DNA from: Sphaerisporangium flaviroseum
GTDB taxonomy: Bacteria > Actinomycetota > Actinomycetes > Streptosporangiales > Streptosporangiaceae
DNA length: 64,000 nucleotides
Direction of reading: 5' to 3'
Assembly: GCF_039537005.1 (NCBI RefSeq)
Contig: NZ_BAAAZR010000002.1
Span: 186,001-250,000, forward strand
Below the pieces are notes generated by a model. It was given only the letters and a program-made list of their open reading frames with translations. It searched no databases and had not been told where the DNA came from. The position numbers and the translations under genes were made by a program. Position 1 is the first letter of the stretch; the number at the start of each line of letters is the position of its first letter. Below are positions 30,308 to 43,150 of the stretch, one piece after another.

Positions 30308-31999
30308 TTGGCCGGATCCACCGATCTCAACCTGCTACGCGCTGAGGCGCACAGCCCGTCGTACTTCTCGCTCCTGCGGGGGACTTCCGGGCTTCAAGGT
30401 GCTCCGGTGGACTTCTGTATTCCCTGCAACCCCTACTTCCCCACTCCTGAGGTCTTCGAACGCCTCGGGCAGAACATAACCACGATCCTGAAGTACTACC
30501 CGAGCGACACCGACGCCATCGCCGCCGAGTTGAGCGCGGTCCTCGGGCTGAAGTCGCAGACGGTGGTCATGGGCAACGGATCGACCGAGCTGATCACCTG
30601 GATCGACCACCTGCTCGTCCACGAGAGCCTCGCCATCCCCATCCCCACCTTCGGCCGCTGGACCGACCAGCCGCTGGAGACCGGCAAGCGGGTCGACATG
30701 TACCCCCTGCCGGAGTCCCAGGGCTTCTCGCTCGACGTCGAGAGCTACGTGCAGTTCATACGCAGGCGCGGGTCACGGGTCGCGGTGATCTGCAATCCGA
30801 ACAACCCCGACGGCGGATACCTGCCGCGCGAGAAGGTCGTCGACCTGCTCGACAGGCTCTCCGACCTGGACCTGGTCGTCGTCGACGAGTCGTTCATCGA
30901 CTTCGTGGACGCCGAGCAGAACCCCAGCGTCGCCGACGAGGCCGCCATCCGGCCCAACGTGATCGTGCTGAAGAGCCTGGGCAAGAACTTCGGGCTGCAC
31001 GGCATCCGCTTCGGCTACCTGGTGGCCAACCCCGCCCTGGCCGCCACGGTCCGCCGCAGGCTCCCGAAGTGGAACCTGAACTCCTTCGCGGAGTCGGTGG
31101 TCTTCATGCTCAAGGAGCACATGCGCGAGTACCAGGACAGCCTCCGGTTGCTGGCGGCCGACCGCAGGTCCATGTTCCAGCAGTTGTCGGCGCTGCCGGG
31201 GCTCACGGTGTACCCCTCGCAGGGCAACTTCCTCATGGTGAAGCTGCCCCAGGGCAGGGACGGCAAGGCGTTGCGCGACCATCTCTTCTCCGCGCACAAC
31301 GTGTTCGTCCGCGAGTGCGGCAACAAGCTGGGCTCCAGCAGCCAGTTCCTCCGGTTGGTCGTCCGGCCGAGGCAGGACGCGCAGCGCCTGGTCGAGGGGA
31401 TCCACTCCTACCTGTTCTCCTCCGGCAACGGCAGGGCCGCCGCGGCGATCAGCCCTGTCTCCGCCCGCCGCCAGGAACCGTCGTACCAGGCGCAGAACTC
31501 GTACGAGACCCCGTCCGCCCCCCGGCAGGAGCCCTCCTACCAGGCGCGGACCTCCTACGAGACGACCTCCGCCCGGCGGACGGACGCCTACGCCACGCCG
31601 GCGTCCTACTCCAAGGAACCCGCCGCCTATCTGACCGAGCCTTCCTCTGTGACGCCGACCGCCTACCTCAGGGAGCCGCCGGCCTCCCCGTCGTCGTACC
31701 AGAACGGCGCCTCACTGCAGAACGGCGCCTCCTACCAGAACGGCGCCTCCTACCAGAACGGCGCCTCTTACCAGAACGGCGCCTCCTACCAGAGGGACTC
31801 CTACGCCGGCTCGTCCTCCGGTCAGAGCGATCCGTTCGTGGTCGGCAGCGACGATCCCCGGCACGGGCGGCTCGACCCGCTCGACTCCACGTCCCGATGG
31901 ACCTTCGACGACAACACCTCTCCCTTCAGAGCGGTGTCACCGGACACGCCACGCAGGCCGGACCCCTCTGCCGGCCGGTACGACAGCGGCAGGCCCTGA
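30308..31999 (+). CDS. HisC/CobD-like class I/II aminotransferase with repetitive C-terminal tail
   Basis: 563 residues. Residues 1-375 are a fold-type I PLP enzyme: CNPNNPDGGYLP (about 162-173), DESFIDF, PLP-lysine 226 in LKSLGKNFGLHGIRFGY, and a terminal Arg region FLRLVVRPRQD. Related enzymes act on histidinol phosphate or threonine phosphate. The remaining 185 residues are low complexity, first with two copies of RQEPSYQA...SYET, then five (Y/L)QNGAS units, ending Asp/Ser/Pro-rich. Family members normally end at about 360-380. The TTG start has GGAGGAGG 7 nt upstream; no other in-frame start has an RBS. No neighbour explains the tail. Confidence 0.85.
   Translation: MAGSTDLNLLRAEAHSPSYFSLLRGTSGLQGAPVDFCIPCNPYFPTPEVFERLGQNITTILKYYPSDTDAIAAELSAVLGLKSQTVVMGNGSTELITWIDHLLVHESLAIPIPTFGRWTDQPLETGKRVDMYPLPESQGFSLDVESYVQFIRRRGSRVAVICNPNNPDGGYLPREKVVDLLDRLSDLDLVVVDESFIDFVDAEQNPSVADEAAIRPNVIVLKSLGKNFGLHGIRFGYLVANPALAATVRRRLPKWNLNSFAESVVFMLKEHMREYQDSLRLLAADRRSMFQQLSALPGLTVYPSQGNFLMVKLPQGRDGKALRDHLFSAHNVFVRECGNKLGSSSQFLRLVVRPRQDAQRLVEGIHSYLFSSGNGRAAAAISPVSARRQEPSYQAQNSYETPSAPRQEPSYQARTSYETTSARRTDAYATPASYSKEPAAYLTEPSSVTPTAYLREPPASPSSYQNGASLQNGASYQNGASYQNGASYQNGASYQRDSYAGSSSGQSDPFVVGSDDPRHGRLDPLDSTSRWTFDDNTSPFRAVSPDTPRRPDPSAGRYDSGRP
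31697..31786 (+). repeat. 18-bp coding minisatellite (five units) in the aminotransferase tail
   Basis: Units TACCAGAACGGCGCCTCx repeat in frame (one begins CTGCAG), encoding YQNGAS hexapeptides. Near-identity of the nucleotide units points to recent expansion by slippage. Confidence 0.85.
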
Positions 32000-32016
32000 C
32001 CCGCGCGGCCCCGGGG

Positions 32017-33009
32017 TCACTTGGGGAGGGCGGCGCGGTGGACGTCCCTGGTGAGCGCGGTGAGCCGGGCGGCGGAGGAGGTGAAGGAGGACCCCGCCGG
32101 CTGAAGGGTCAGCACGACGACGATCAGGCGATCACCCTTGCCCACCACTCCGGTCGTGTGGAGCACCGGGCGGATCAGGTTCACACCCGGGCGGGCCTCC
32201 GCCGTGCCCGCGGCACCCGTGGTCTCCGCCTCTGCCGCACCCGCGGTACCTGTGGTCCGCGCCTCGGCCGTGGCGGCGGTATCGGTGGCATCCGTCTCCG
32301 CCGCGGCCTGCCTCAGGCTGCTCGTACGCGTGCCGGCGCATCGCACGGCCGGTGTGGAGCCGTAGCCTGACCAGCCCTGCTTGACCGCCCACGGCCGTGG
32401 CACGGCGCTCGGGATGCCGAAATACTGGTCGAAGTCGTCGGTGGCGCAGCGCGTGGCCTCCCTCAGATGGCCGAGGATCAGGTCGCGCACCTGCGGATTC
32501 GCCCTGTCGAACAGGTAGCGGTACGTGCGCACCACGTCGGCCGCGCTCAAAGCGGTGTAGCCCCAGAAACCGGGCTTGGACGCGGGCGGTGGCCCGGTGT
32601 CGGTCAGGCCGACGCGGCGGACCATGCGGGTGATGATCGCCGCGCGGCCGCCGCGGCTCCAGAGCGCCGACGCCGCGTCGTCGTCGCTGGAACGGAGCAT
32701 CCGTGAGAGCAGGCCGCGATCACGGGCGGGGATGGCGGTGCCGGGCTCGCGCGACTCCAGGTGGTCGAGCGCGATGAGGATCTTGACGACCGAGGCCGAC
32801 CTGAACCGGCTGTGGACCTTGTACCCCAGCGTCGCCTTGCCCGTGACCCGGTCGAACACCATGTAGCTCGCGGTCGTGCCCGGCGGGATCCGCGGCGGGC
32901 GCGCCACCGTGGCGGAACTCGCCGCGGCCTGCTGCGCTGATGCGCAGGTCGCGGTGAGCACGGCGGCGAGGGCCACTGCCAGCGGCGCCCTGAACGTGAA
33001 CGGCTTCAT
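32017..33009 (-). CDS. Secreted class A beta-lactamase-like serine hydrolase
   Basis: 330 residues with a signal peptide (MKPFTFRAPLAVALAAVLTA, probable cleavage after CASA near residue 25). Penicillin-binding fold motifs: S73-VV-K76 (SxxK), S108-D109-D110 in place of SDN, and K210-Q-G where KTG is expected. After this motif, residues of about 235-273 form an Ala/Thr/Glu-rich repetitive insert before the final strand. Divergence of the second and third motifs suggests a peptidase or scaffold role rather than antibiotic hydrolysis. ATG at 33009 has a TAGGGA-type RBS. Convergent with the aminotransferase, 17 nt apart. Confidence 0.78.
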   Translation of the reverse strand: MKPFTFRAPLAVALAAVLTATCASAQQAAASSATVARPPRIPPGTTASYMVFDRVTGKATLGYKVHSRFRSASVVKILIALDHLESREPGTAIPARDRGLLSRMLRSSDDDAASALWSRGGRAAIITRMVRRVGLTDTGPPPASKPGFWGYTALSAADVVRTYRYLFDRANPQVRDLILGHLREATRCATDDFDQYFGIPSAVPRPWAVKQGWSGYGSTPAVRCAGTRTSSLRQAAAETDATDTAATAEARTTGTAGAAEAETTGAAGTAEARPGVNLIRPVLHTTGVVGKGDRLIVVVLTLQPAGSSFTSSAARLTALTRDVHRAALPK

Positions 33010-33130
33010 CCGAACATCCCTACCAGATGTGCACATGTCTGGTGTCCTTTAATCCCGCCAACTGGTGGTAGTTCTGCATCGGTGGCCGGATAACGGCAAT
33101 AAGGGCTGCACACGCTTGGTGAGGAGTGAC

Positions 33131-33871
33131 ATGAACGTACTGGGTATCGACATCGGCGGATCAGGGATCAAGGGCGCGCCCGTGGACACGACGACAGGGA
33201 AGCTTCTCGACGAGCGCCGGCGGATCCCGACGCCGAGCCCGTCCGCGCCCGAGCCCGTCGCCCAGGTGGTGCGTGAGGTGGTGGAGCACTTCTCGTGGAC
33301 GGGGCCGGTCGGGGTGACGTTCCCTGGGGTGGTGGTGGACGGGGTGACCAAGACCGCGGCGAACGTCGACCACGCCTGGATCGGCATGGACGCGCGCAAG
33401 CTGTTCGAGGACGCGACCGGGCTCGACGTCACCGTGCTGAACGACGCCGACGCGGCGGGCGTCGCGGAGGCGACGTTCGGGGCGGGCCACGGCCGCGGGG
33501 GGCTGGTGGTGATGCTGACCTTCGGGACCGGCATCGGCAGCGCTCTGATCATGAACGGGGTGCTCATCCCGAACACCGAGTTCGGGCACATCGAGATCGA
33601 CGGGCACGAGGCCGAGCACCGCGCCTCCGACCACGCCCGAGAGGTCCACGACCTGAGCTGGGACAAGTGGGCGCACCGCGTGCAGGAGTACCTGGAGCAC
33701 ATCCGCGCCCTGCTGTCCCCGTCGCTGATCATCGTCGGCGGCGGCGTCAGCAAGAAGTCCGAGAAGTGGCTGCCCCACATCGAGCTGCCGGGGACGCCGA
33801 TCGTGCCCGCCGTCCTGCTGAACGAGGCGGGCATCATCGGGGCGGCGCTGGCGGCCACGGCCGCCCGCTGA
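33131..33871 (+). CDS. ppgK: Polyphosphate glucokinase
   Basis: 246-residue ROK-fold kinase. Phosphate-binding loop is LGIDIGGSGIKGAPVD; glucose-site region NDADAAGVAEATFG; second phosphate loop LTFGTGIGSALI. The overall pattern (PGVVVDGVTKTAANVD..W) is that of PpgK, which phosphorylates glucose using polyphosphate or ATP in actinobacteria. ATG at 33131 follows GAGGAG with 4-nt spacing; the frame is open upstream but without an RBS. No helix-turn-helix, unlike the ROK regulator at the window start. Confidence 0.92.
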   Translation: MNVLGIDIGGSGIKGAPVDTTTGKLLDERRRIPTPSPSAPEPVAQVVREVVEHFSWTGPVGVTFPGVVVDGVTKTAANVDHAWIGMDARKLFEDATGLDVTVLNDADAAGVAEATFGAGHGRGGLVVMLTFGTGIGSALIMNGVLIPNTEFGHIEIDGHEAEHRASDHAREVHDLSWDKWAHRVQEYLEHIRALLSPSLIIVGGGVSKKSEKWLPHIELPGTPIVPAVLLNEAGIIGAALAATAAR

Positions 33872-33981
33872 TCGCCTCCACGCCGTGGCCGGACACGGCC
33901 ACGATCTCATTTACCTGGAGGTTCGGTGTTTGGGCCGGATCCTGAGGGCACCTTTAAACTCGTGGGCCGGAAGGAGGCACC

Positions 33982-34413
33982 GTGGAGGTGACCATCGCAT
34001 TGCGCTTGCCGCGCGATGCAGCGAGCGTGTCCGTGACCAGGCAGATCCTTGGCGCGGAGCTTGAAGTGCTCGGCGTCGAGCAGCAGATCAAGGAGGACAT
34101 CCAGCTGATGCTCAGCGAGGCGTGCTCGAACGTGATCAGGCACGCCTCCGAGACCGATGAATACACCGTCAGCGCGCAACTCGTCGCCGACAAATTCGTG
34201 ATCACAGTGGTGGACACCGGGAGCGGGTTCGACGCGGAGAAGGTCCAGGCGCGTTCTCCGCTCGCCGAGCATGGCCGGGGGCTCCAGATCATGCGCGCCC
34301 TGGCCGACGACGTGCGTTTCATCAACCGTCCGCGCCAGGGGGCGATCGTCTGCCTGGAGAAGATGCTGCGTTTCACACGTGACTCGCCCGGCGAGCTGCT
34401 CACCACTCACTGA
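33982..34413 (+). CDS. Anti-sigma factor-like ATP-binding protein (RsbW type)
   Basis: 143 residues: N-box LMLSEACSNVIRHASETDEY, G1 motif VDTGSGFD, and HGRGLQIMRALADDV. Compact single-domain GHKL ATPase similar to RsbW/SpoIIAB. No sigma factor or antagonist gene is adjacent, so its partner is unknown. GTG start has GAAGGAGG 4-5 nt upstream. It is separated from ppgK by 110 bp. Confidence 0.85.
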   Translation: MEVTIALRLPRDAASVSVTRQILGAELEVLGVEQQIKEDIQLMLSEACSNVIRHASETDEYTVSAQLVADKFVITVVDTGSGFDAEKVQARSPLAEHGRGLQIMRALADDVRFINRPRQGAIVCLEKMLRFTRDSPGELLTTH

Positions 34414-34539
34414 CCGCTGTTCCCCCGTCGTCGCGGGGCGGGGGCGCGGGGGTCACCGGTAAACCGTTGGCGTGGACCGGGGGCGGGTTGCTTATCCTTG
34501 CCGGTGGCGGTCGTCTGACGAGACGGCCGGAAAGCGACC

Positions 34540-38419
<3,880 letters not shown>

Positions 38420-38430
<11 letters not shown>

Positions 38431-39922
38431 CCTCCGATGGCACATCACGCGAGATCCGGCGGCGCAGGAGCGGAGCGAGCAGGGCGAGCACGGCGACTGT
38501 GAGGAGGACGGCCGCGATCGGGCTCCTCACCAGCACCGTCGCGTCGCCTGCGCCTATGGCCAGCGCTCGGCGCAGCTGGATCTCCGCCATCGGCCCGAGG
38601 ATCACGCCGATCACCGCCGGAGCGATCGGCAGGCCGAAGCGGCGCATGGCGAAGCCGAGGAGGCCGAGTACGAACAGGATGACGAGGTCCACCCAGGAGT
38701 TGTTCACGGCGTAGCACCCGAGCCCGGCGAAGAACACGATCCCGGCGTAGAGATAGGGCCGCGGGATGCGCAGCAGCCTGGCCCAGAGGGGAGCCAGCGG
38801 CAGGTTCAGCACGAGCAGCATCACGTTGCCGACGAACAGCGAGGCCACCATCCCCCAGACCAGGGCCGGGTTGTGGGTGAAGAGCTGCGGGCCCGGCTGG
38901 AGGCCGTACTGCTGGAACGCCGCCAGCATGATCGCGGCGGTGGCCGAGGTCGGCAGGCCGAGCGAGAGCAGCGGCACGAGCGTTCCCGCGGCCGAGGCGT
39001 TGTTGGCCGCCTCCGGCCCGGCCACTCCCTCGATGGCGCCCGACCCGAACTCGTCCTTGTGCCGGGTCAGCCGCTTCTCCACCGCGTACGACAGGAACGT
39101 CGGGATCTCGGCTCCTCCTCCGGGGAGGGCGCCGATCGGAAAGCCGAGGGCGGTGCCGCGCAGCCAGGGCCGCCATGATCTCGACCAGTCGGCACGTCCC
39201 ATCCAGGCGCGGCCGACCGGCACCACGTCGGGAGAGGCGTGCCGGAGACGGGAGGCCACGTAGAGCGCCTCGCCGACCGCGAACAGGCCGACCGCGATGA
39301 TGACGACGTCGATCCCGTCGAGCAACTGCGGAATGCCGAGGGTCAGCCGCGCCTGGCCGGTCTGCTGGTCGATGCCGACCAGACCTATGGCCAGGCCGAT
39401 CCCCAGGGACGCCAGGCCTCGCACCAGCGAGCGGGACAGGACCGCCGAGCACATGATGAAGGCGAGCACCGCCAGCGCGAAGTAGTCCTCGGGCCCGAAC
39501 GAGATCGCGAAATCGACGACCGCAGGAGCGGCGACCACGAGCAGGGCCGTGGCGATGGTGCCCGCGACGAACGATCCGATCGCGGCGGTCGCCAGAGCCT
39601 GCGCGGCCCGCCCGCGCCTGGCCATCTTGTTGCCCTCCAGCGCAGTGATCATGGAGGAGCTCTCGCCGGGCGTGTTGAGCAGGATCGAGGTGGTCGACCC
39701 CCCGTACATGCCGCCGTAGTAGATCCCGGCGAACATGATGAACGCGCTGGCCGGAGGAACGGTGAAGGTGATCGGCAGCAGCAGGGCGACGGTCATCGCA
39801 GGCCCGATGCCAGGCAGGACGCCCACCAAGGTGCCGAGGGTGACGCCGAGCAGGGCGTAGAGCAGGTTCTGCACGGTCAGCGCCGTGGCGAACCCGTCCA
39901 GGAGCAACCGGAAGGAGTCCAT
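38420..39922 (-). CDS. tctA: Tripartite tricarboxylate transporter large permease TctA
   Basis: 500 residues with about 12 membrane helices. The TctA signature is visible at the N-terminus (GVLPGIGPAMTVALLLPITF, then YYGGMYGGSTTSILLNTPGE) and its inverted counterpart later (GFPIGALPGGGAEIPTFLSY; SLGLPTSATAAIML). It couples ion flux to tricarboxylate import. ATG directly abuts the TctB stop (TAG-ATG). The 3' end overlaps hrpA by 11 bp, convergently. Confidence 0.93.
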
Positions 39923-40417
39923 CTAGATCACGCCTTCCAGGATCCCGGCGGGCAGGGTCACGCCCATCCCCTTCACGAAGATCAGGTAGCTGCCCAGCGA
40001 CAGGACGACGGCCACCGCCATGGTGCGCGGCAGCCCCCGGGCGCCGAGCGCCCAGGCGACCCCGGCGAACAGCAGCGCCCCGGCGACGATGAACCCGAGC
40101 AGGTCCAGGAGCAGGGCGAAGCCGAGGAAGACGCCGCCGACCAGGGCGACCGCGCGCCAGTCGGACCCGGCCGACTCGTCGACGTCCTCGGACTCCTCGG
40201 GGTCACCCCGGCCCCCGCGCAGCACGTCGGCGATGTAGCACCCGCCGACGATGATCAGCGCGCCGCCGACCAGGAACGGGAAGAACCGCGGGCCAAGGCC
40301 GATGGCGGAGCCGGCGGCCGTGATCCCCGCGGTTCCGGCGATCACGAAGATCCCGAGCCCCAGGACCAGCCCGGCGAGCACCAGCTCGGACTTCTGCCGC
40401 AGACCCGCGTTCGCCAT
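39923..40417 (-). CDS. tctB: Tripartite tricarboxylate transporter small permease TctB
   Basis: 164 residues with four membrane helices (ELVLAGLVLGLGIFVIAG, FFPFLVGGALIIVGGCYIAD, a central pair, and VAVVLSLGSYLIFVKGMGV) and an acidic cytoplasmic loop (DPEESEDVDESAGSDW). This is the TctB pattern. ATG at 40417 has GGAGG 7 nt upstream; a GTG overlapping the TctC stop (about 40447) is a less likely start. Confidence 0.88.
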   Translation of the reverse strand: MANAGLRQKSELVLAGLVLGLGIFVIAGTAGITAAGSAIGLGPRFFPFLVGGALIIVGGCYIADVLRGGRGDPEESEDVDESAGSDWRAVALVGGVFLGFALLLDLLGFIVAGALLFAGVAWALGARGLPRTMAVAVVLSLGSYLIFVKGMGVTLPAGILEGVI

Positions 40418-40443
40418 GCGGCTCGCCTCCAGGTCCGGACTTG

Positions 40444-41415
40444 TCACGACACGAGGCCCATTTCGGCGATGATGGCCTTGACTCGGGTCTGCTCCTGGGC
40501 CAGGTAGTCGGCGAACTGCTGACCACTCTGGAAGGAGTCGATCCACCCCTTGGTCCTGAGCGCGTCCTTCCACGCCTGCGAGTCGTGCAGCTTGGTCACC
40601 AGCGCGGTCAGCGCCTGCTTGTCGGCGTCGCTCAGGCCGGGAGGCGCGACGAGACCACGCCAGTTGGTGATCTCCACCTCCAGCCCGCCCTCCTTCAGCG
40701 TCGGGGCGTCCACGTTCGGGTCACGTTGCGGCCCGGAGACGGCCAGCGCGCGCAGCTTGCCCGACTTGACGTGCTCGGCGAACTCTCCGACGCCCGAGAT
40801 GCCTGCCGCCACCTTGTTCCCCAGCAGGGCGTTGAGCGCCTCGCCGCCACCCGAGTGGGCGATGTAGTTGACCTGCTTGGGATCCACGCCGCCGGCCTTG
40901 GCGATCAGCCCGGCGAGGATGTGGTCGGTACCGCCGGCGGAGCCGCCCGCGATGGCGACCTTGGCCGGATCCGCCTGCCACGCGGTCACCAGATCGCCGA
41001 TGCTCTTGTACGGCGAAGCCGCCGGCACCACGACGATCTCGAATTCCTCGGTCAGTTTGGCGATCGGAGTGACCTCCGAGAGGGTGATCTTGGACTTGTT
41101 CTGCTCGACCGCGCCCACCATGACCAGACCCATGGCCATCAGCAGGTTGCCGTTCCCCTTCTCGCCGGCGAGCTGTGCCAGGCCGATCGTGCCGCCCGCG
41201 CCCGGCACGTTGTAGACCTCGACCTTCCTGCCTGGTTCGGCTGTCGCGAGCGCCTGCTGCACCGTGCGGGATGTGGTGTCCCAGCCGCCGCCGGGCGCGG
41301 CCGGAACCATGATCCGCAGTGCGGTGGAGCCGCTTTCCTGCCGTCCCGCGCCGCCGCATCCGGACACCGTGGTGATGGCCAGCGCGGCGAGCGCGGCGAG
41401 GATTCCGATGCGCAT
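40444..41415 (-). CDS. tctC: Tripartite tricarboxylate-binding lipoprotein TctC (Bug family)
   Basis: 323 residues. Lipobox VSGC gives acyl-Cys20. The Bug-type ligand site is seen in MVPAAPGGGWDTTSRTVQQA and in YNVPGAGGTIGLAQLA; IAGGSAGGTDHILAGLI is the second loop. It delivers citrate-like ligands to TctAB. First gene of the tctCBA operon and divergent from a CitA-like kinase, the arrangement known for tct operons controlled by two-component systems. Confidence 0.93.
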   Translation of the reverse strand: MRIGILAALAALAITTVSGCGGAGRQESGSTALRIMVPAAPGGGWDTTSRTVQQALATAEPGRKVEVYNVPGAGGTIGLAQLAGEKGNGNLLMAMGLVMVGAVEQNKSKITLSEVTPIAKLTEEFEIVVVPAASPYKSIGDLVTAWQADPAKVAIAGGSAGGTDHILAGLIAKAGGVDPKQVNYIAHSGGGEALNALLGNKVAAGISGVGEFAEHVKSGKLRALAVSGPQRDPNVDAPTLKEGGLEVEITNWRGLVAPPGLSDADKQALTALVTKLHDSQAWKDALRTKGWIDSFQSGQQFADYLAQEQTRVKAIIAEMGLVS

Positions 41416-41503
41416 GACATCGCTCCCACTTCTTCTGACGAGATGTGGTGAGGATCGTGGGCGCTGGCGGTGCGCGCGTCGATGCTTTGGAAGCTTGGCA
41501 TCG

Positions 41504-41521
41504 TATTGGTCATATTGGTCG
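41504..41521. promoter_or_regulatory. 9-bp tandem repeat in the tctC/kinase divergent promoter
   Basis: TATTGGTCA and TATTGGTCG lie head to tail about 90 nt from the tctC start and 67 nt from the kinase start, in the only AT-rich part of this 172-bp region. It is a plausible binding site for the neighbouring response regulator. Confidence 0.45.
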
Positions 41522-41587
41522 CCCGCCTCGTCATCGATCCGTTATCCGGCGGTGCGACGCTGAGGCCCTGACCCGCGGGATAGGATC

Positions 41588-43150
41588 ATGAGGCGACTGT
41601 CACTCGGCACCCAGATGTTCGTGCTCCTGATGGTGATCGTGCTCCTGGCGGTGGGGGGCACGGCGGCTGTGTGGACGCAGCACACCAGGCGCCAGCTCGA
41701 CGTCGGCAACCAGCACCGCGCGCTCGCGATCGCCCAGTCGGTCGCCGGCATGCCCGCGGTCCAGGAGGCGTTCACCGCCGCCCGGCCGCAGGATCTGCTG
41801 CAGCCGATCGCGCTCGGCGTCCAGCGGCGGACAGGCGCGGACTACGTCGTCATCGCCAACCGCGACCAGATCCGCTACGCCCATCCCACCGCCTCGCTCA
41901 TCGGCAAACGACTCTCCACGGACGGCTCTCCCGTACTGGCCGGGCGGACCTGGACCGGGACGCAGACCGGCACCCTCGGGCGATCCTTGCGCGGAAAGGC
42001 CCCTGTCCTCGACTCGTCCGGACGGGTCATCGGCCTGGTCTCGGTCGGAGTGCTGGAGGAGGCGGTGGCCGAGCAGTTCGGGTCCGCCCTTCCGCCGCTG
42101 ATCTGGACCGTGCTGGCCGTGCTGCTCGCCGGGGCGATGGCGGCGGTGCTGCTGGCCCGCAGGCTGCGCCGTCAGACGTTCGGCCTGGAGCCGCACGAGA
42201 TCGCGACGCTGTTCGAGCAGCAGGAGGCGGTGCTCCACGCGGTCAAGGAGGGCGTGCTGGCGTTCGACCTCGACGGACGTGTCACCGTGGTCAACGACGC
42301 CGCACGCCAACTGCTCGGTTTGCATGCGACCACCGGAACGCTGACCGATATGCCCATCTCGGAGCGGCTCCGGGACGTGCTGGCAGGAGAGGACGCCGGG
42401 GAGGACAGCATCGTGCCGCACGAGGACCGCGTGCTCGTGCTCAACCGGATGCCCGTGGCCCTCGGCGAGCGAAGCCTCGGCTGGGTGGTCACGTTGCGCG
42501 ACCGCACCGAGTTGGTCCGGCTCACGCAGGACCTGGATCGCGCGTCGAGCACGACCGACGCCCTCCGGGCACAGGCACACGAGTTCGCCAACCGCATGCA
42601 CACCGTGGTCGGCCTGCTGTCCCTCAAGGAGTTCGACGAGGCCATCCGGTACATCACCGAGACCACCGACGCCCACCAGCGCCTGGCCGGGACGTTCGGC
42701 GAGCGCGTCGCGGAACCCACGCTGGCCGCGCTCCTGCTCGCCAAGTCGGCGGAGGCGGCCGAGCGCGGAATGACTCTCACGGTCTCGCCGGACTCGCGTG
42801 TGGACCCGTCGCTCATCGGTGATCCCCACGACGCCGTACTGGTGCTGGGGAACCTCGTGGACAACGCGTTCGACGCGCTCGACGGCAAACCAGGAGGCGT
42901 CGAGGTCGTCCTGGCCACCGATGATGAGGGGCTGCGCATACAGGTGCGAGACTCGGGCCCGGGCATCGCGCCCGAACTCGCAGAAGAGGTGTTCCGGCAG
43001 GGGTTCACCACGAAGGCCGCGCAGGCGGGGGCGCGTGGGCTCGGACTGGCGCTCACCCGGCAGGCGTGTCAGCGGCGGGGCGGGTGGGTGCGTCTGCACA
43101 ACGACTCCGGTGCGGTGTTCACCGCCCTGCTCCCCACGGAGGCGCGATGA
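41588..43150 (+). CDS. CitA/DcuS-family sensor histidine kinase (second system)
   Basis: 520 residues. Helices at about 9-29 (QMFVLLMVIVLLAVGGTAAV) and 168-191 flank an extracellular sensor domain with YVVIANRDQIRYAHPTASLI, typical of citrate/dicarboxylate sCache domains. PAS domain (HAVKEGVLAFDLDGRVTVVN), phospho-acceptor His331 in AQAHEFANRMHTVVGLL, N-box NLVDNAFDAL, then DSGPGIA and GARGLGLALT. It shares the layout of the kinase at 26868-28487. Likely controls the divergent tctCBA operon. Confidence 0.92.
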   Translation: MRRLSLGTQMFVLLMVIVLLAVGGTAAVWTQHTRRQLDVGNQHRALAIAQSVAGMPAVQEAFTAARPQDLLQPIALGVQRRTGADYVVIANRDQIRYAHPTASLIGKRLSTDGSPVLAGRTWTGTQTGTLGRSLRGKAPVLDSSGRVIGLVSVGVLEEAVAEQFGSALPPLIWTVLAVLLAGAMAAVLLARRLRRQTFGLEPHEIATLFEQQEAVLHAVKEGVLAFDLDGRVTVVNDAARQLLGLHATTGTLTDMPISERLRDVLAGEDAGEDSIVPHEDRVLVLNRMPVALGERSLGWVVTLRDRTELVRLTQDLDRASSTTDALRAQAHEFANRMHTVVGLLSLKEFDEAIRYITETTDAHQRLAGTFGERVAEPTLAALLLAKSAEAAERGMTLTVSPDSRVDPSLIGDPHDAVLVLGNLVDNAFDALDGKPGGVEVVLATDDEGLRIQVRDSGPGIAPELAEEVFRQGFTTKAAQAGARGLGLALTRQACQRRGGWVRLHNDSGAVFTALLPTEAR

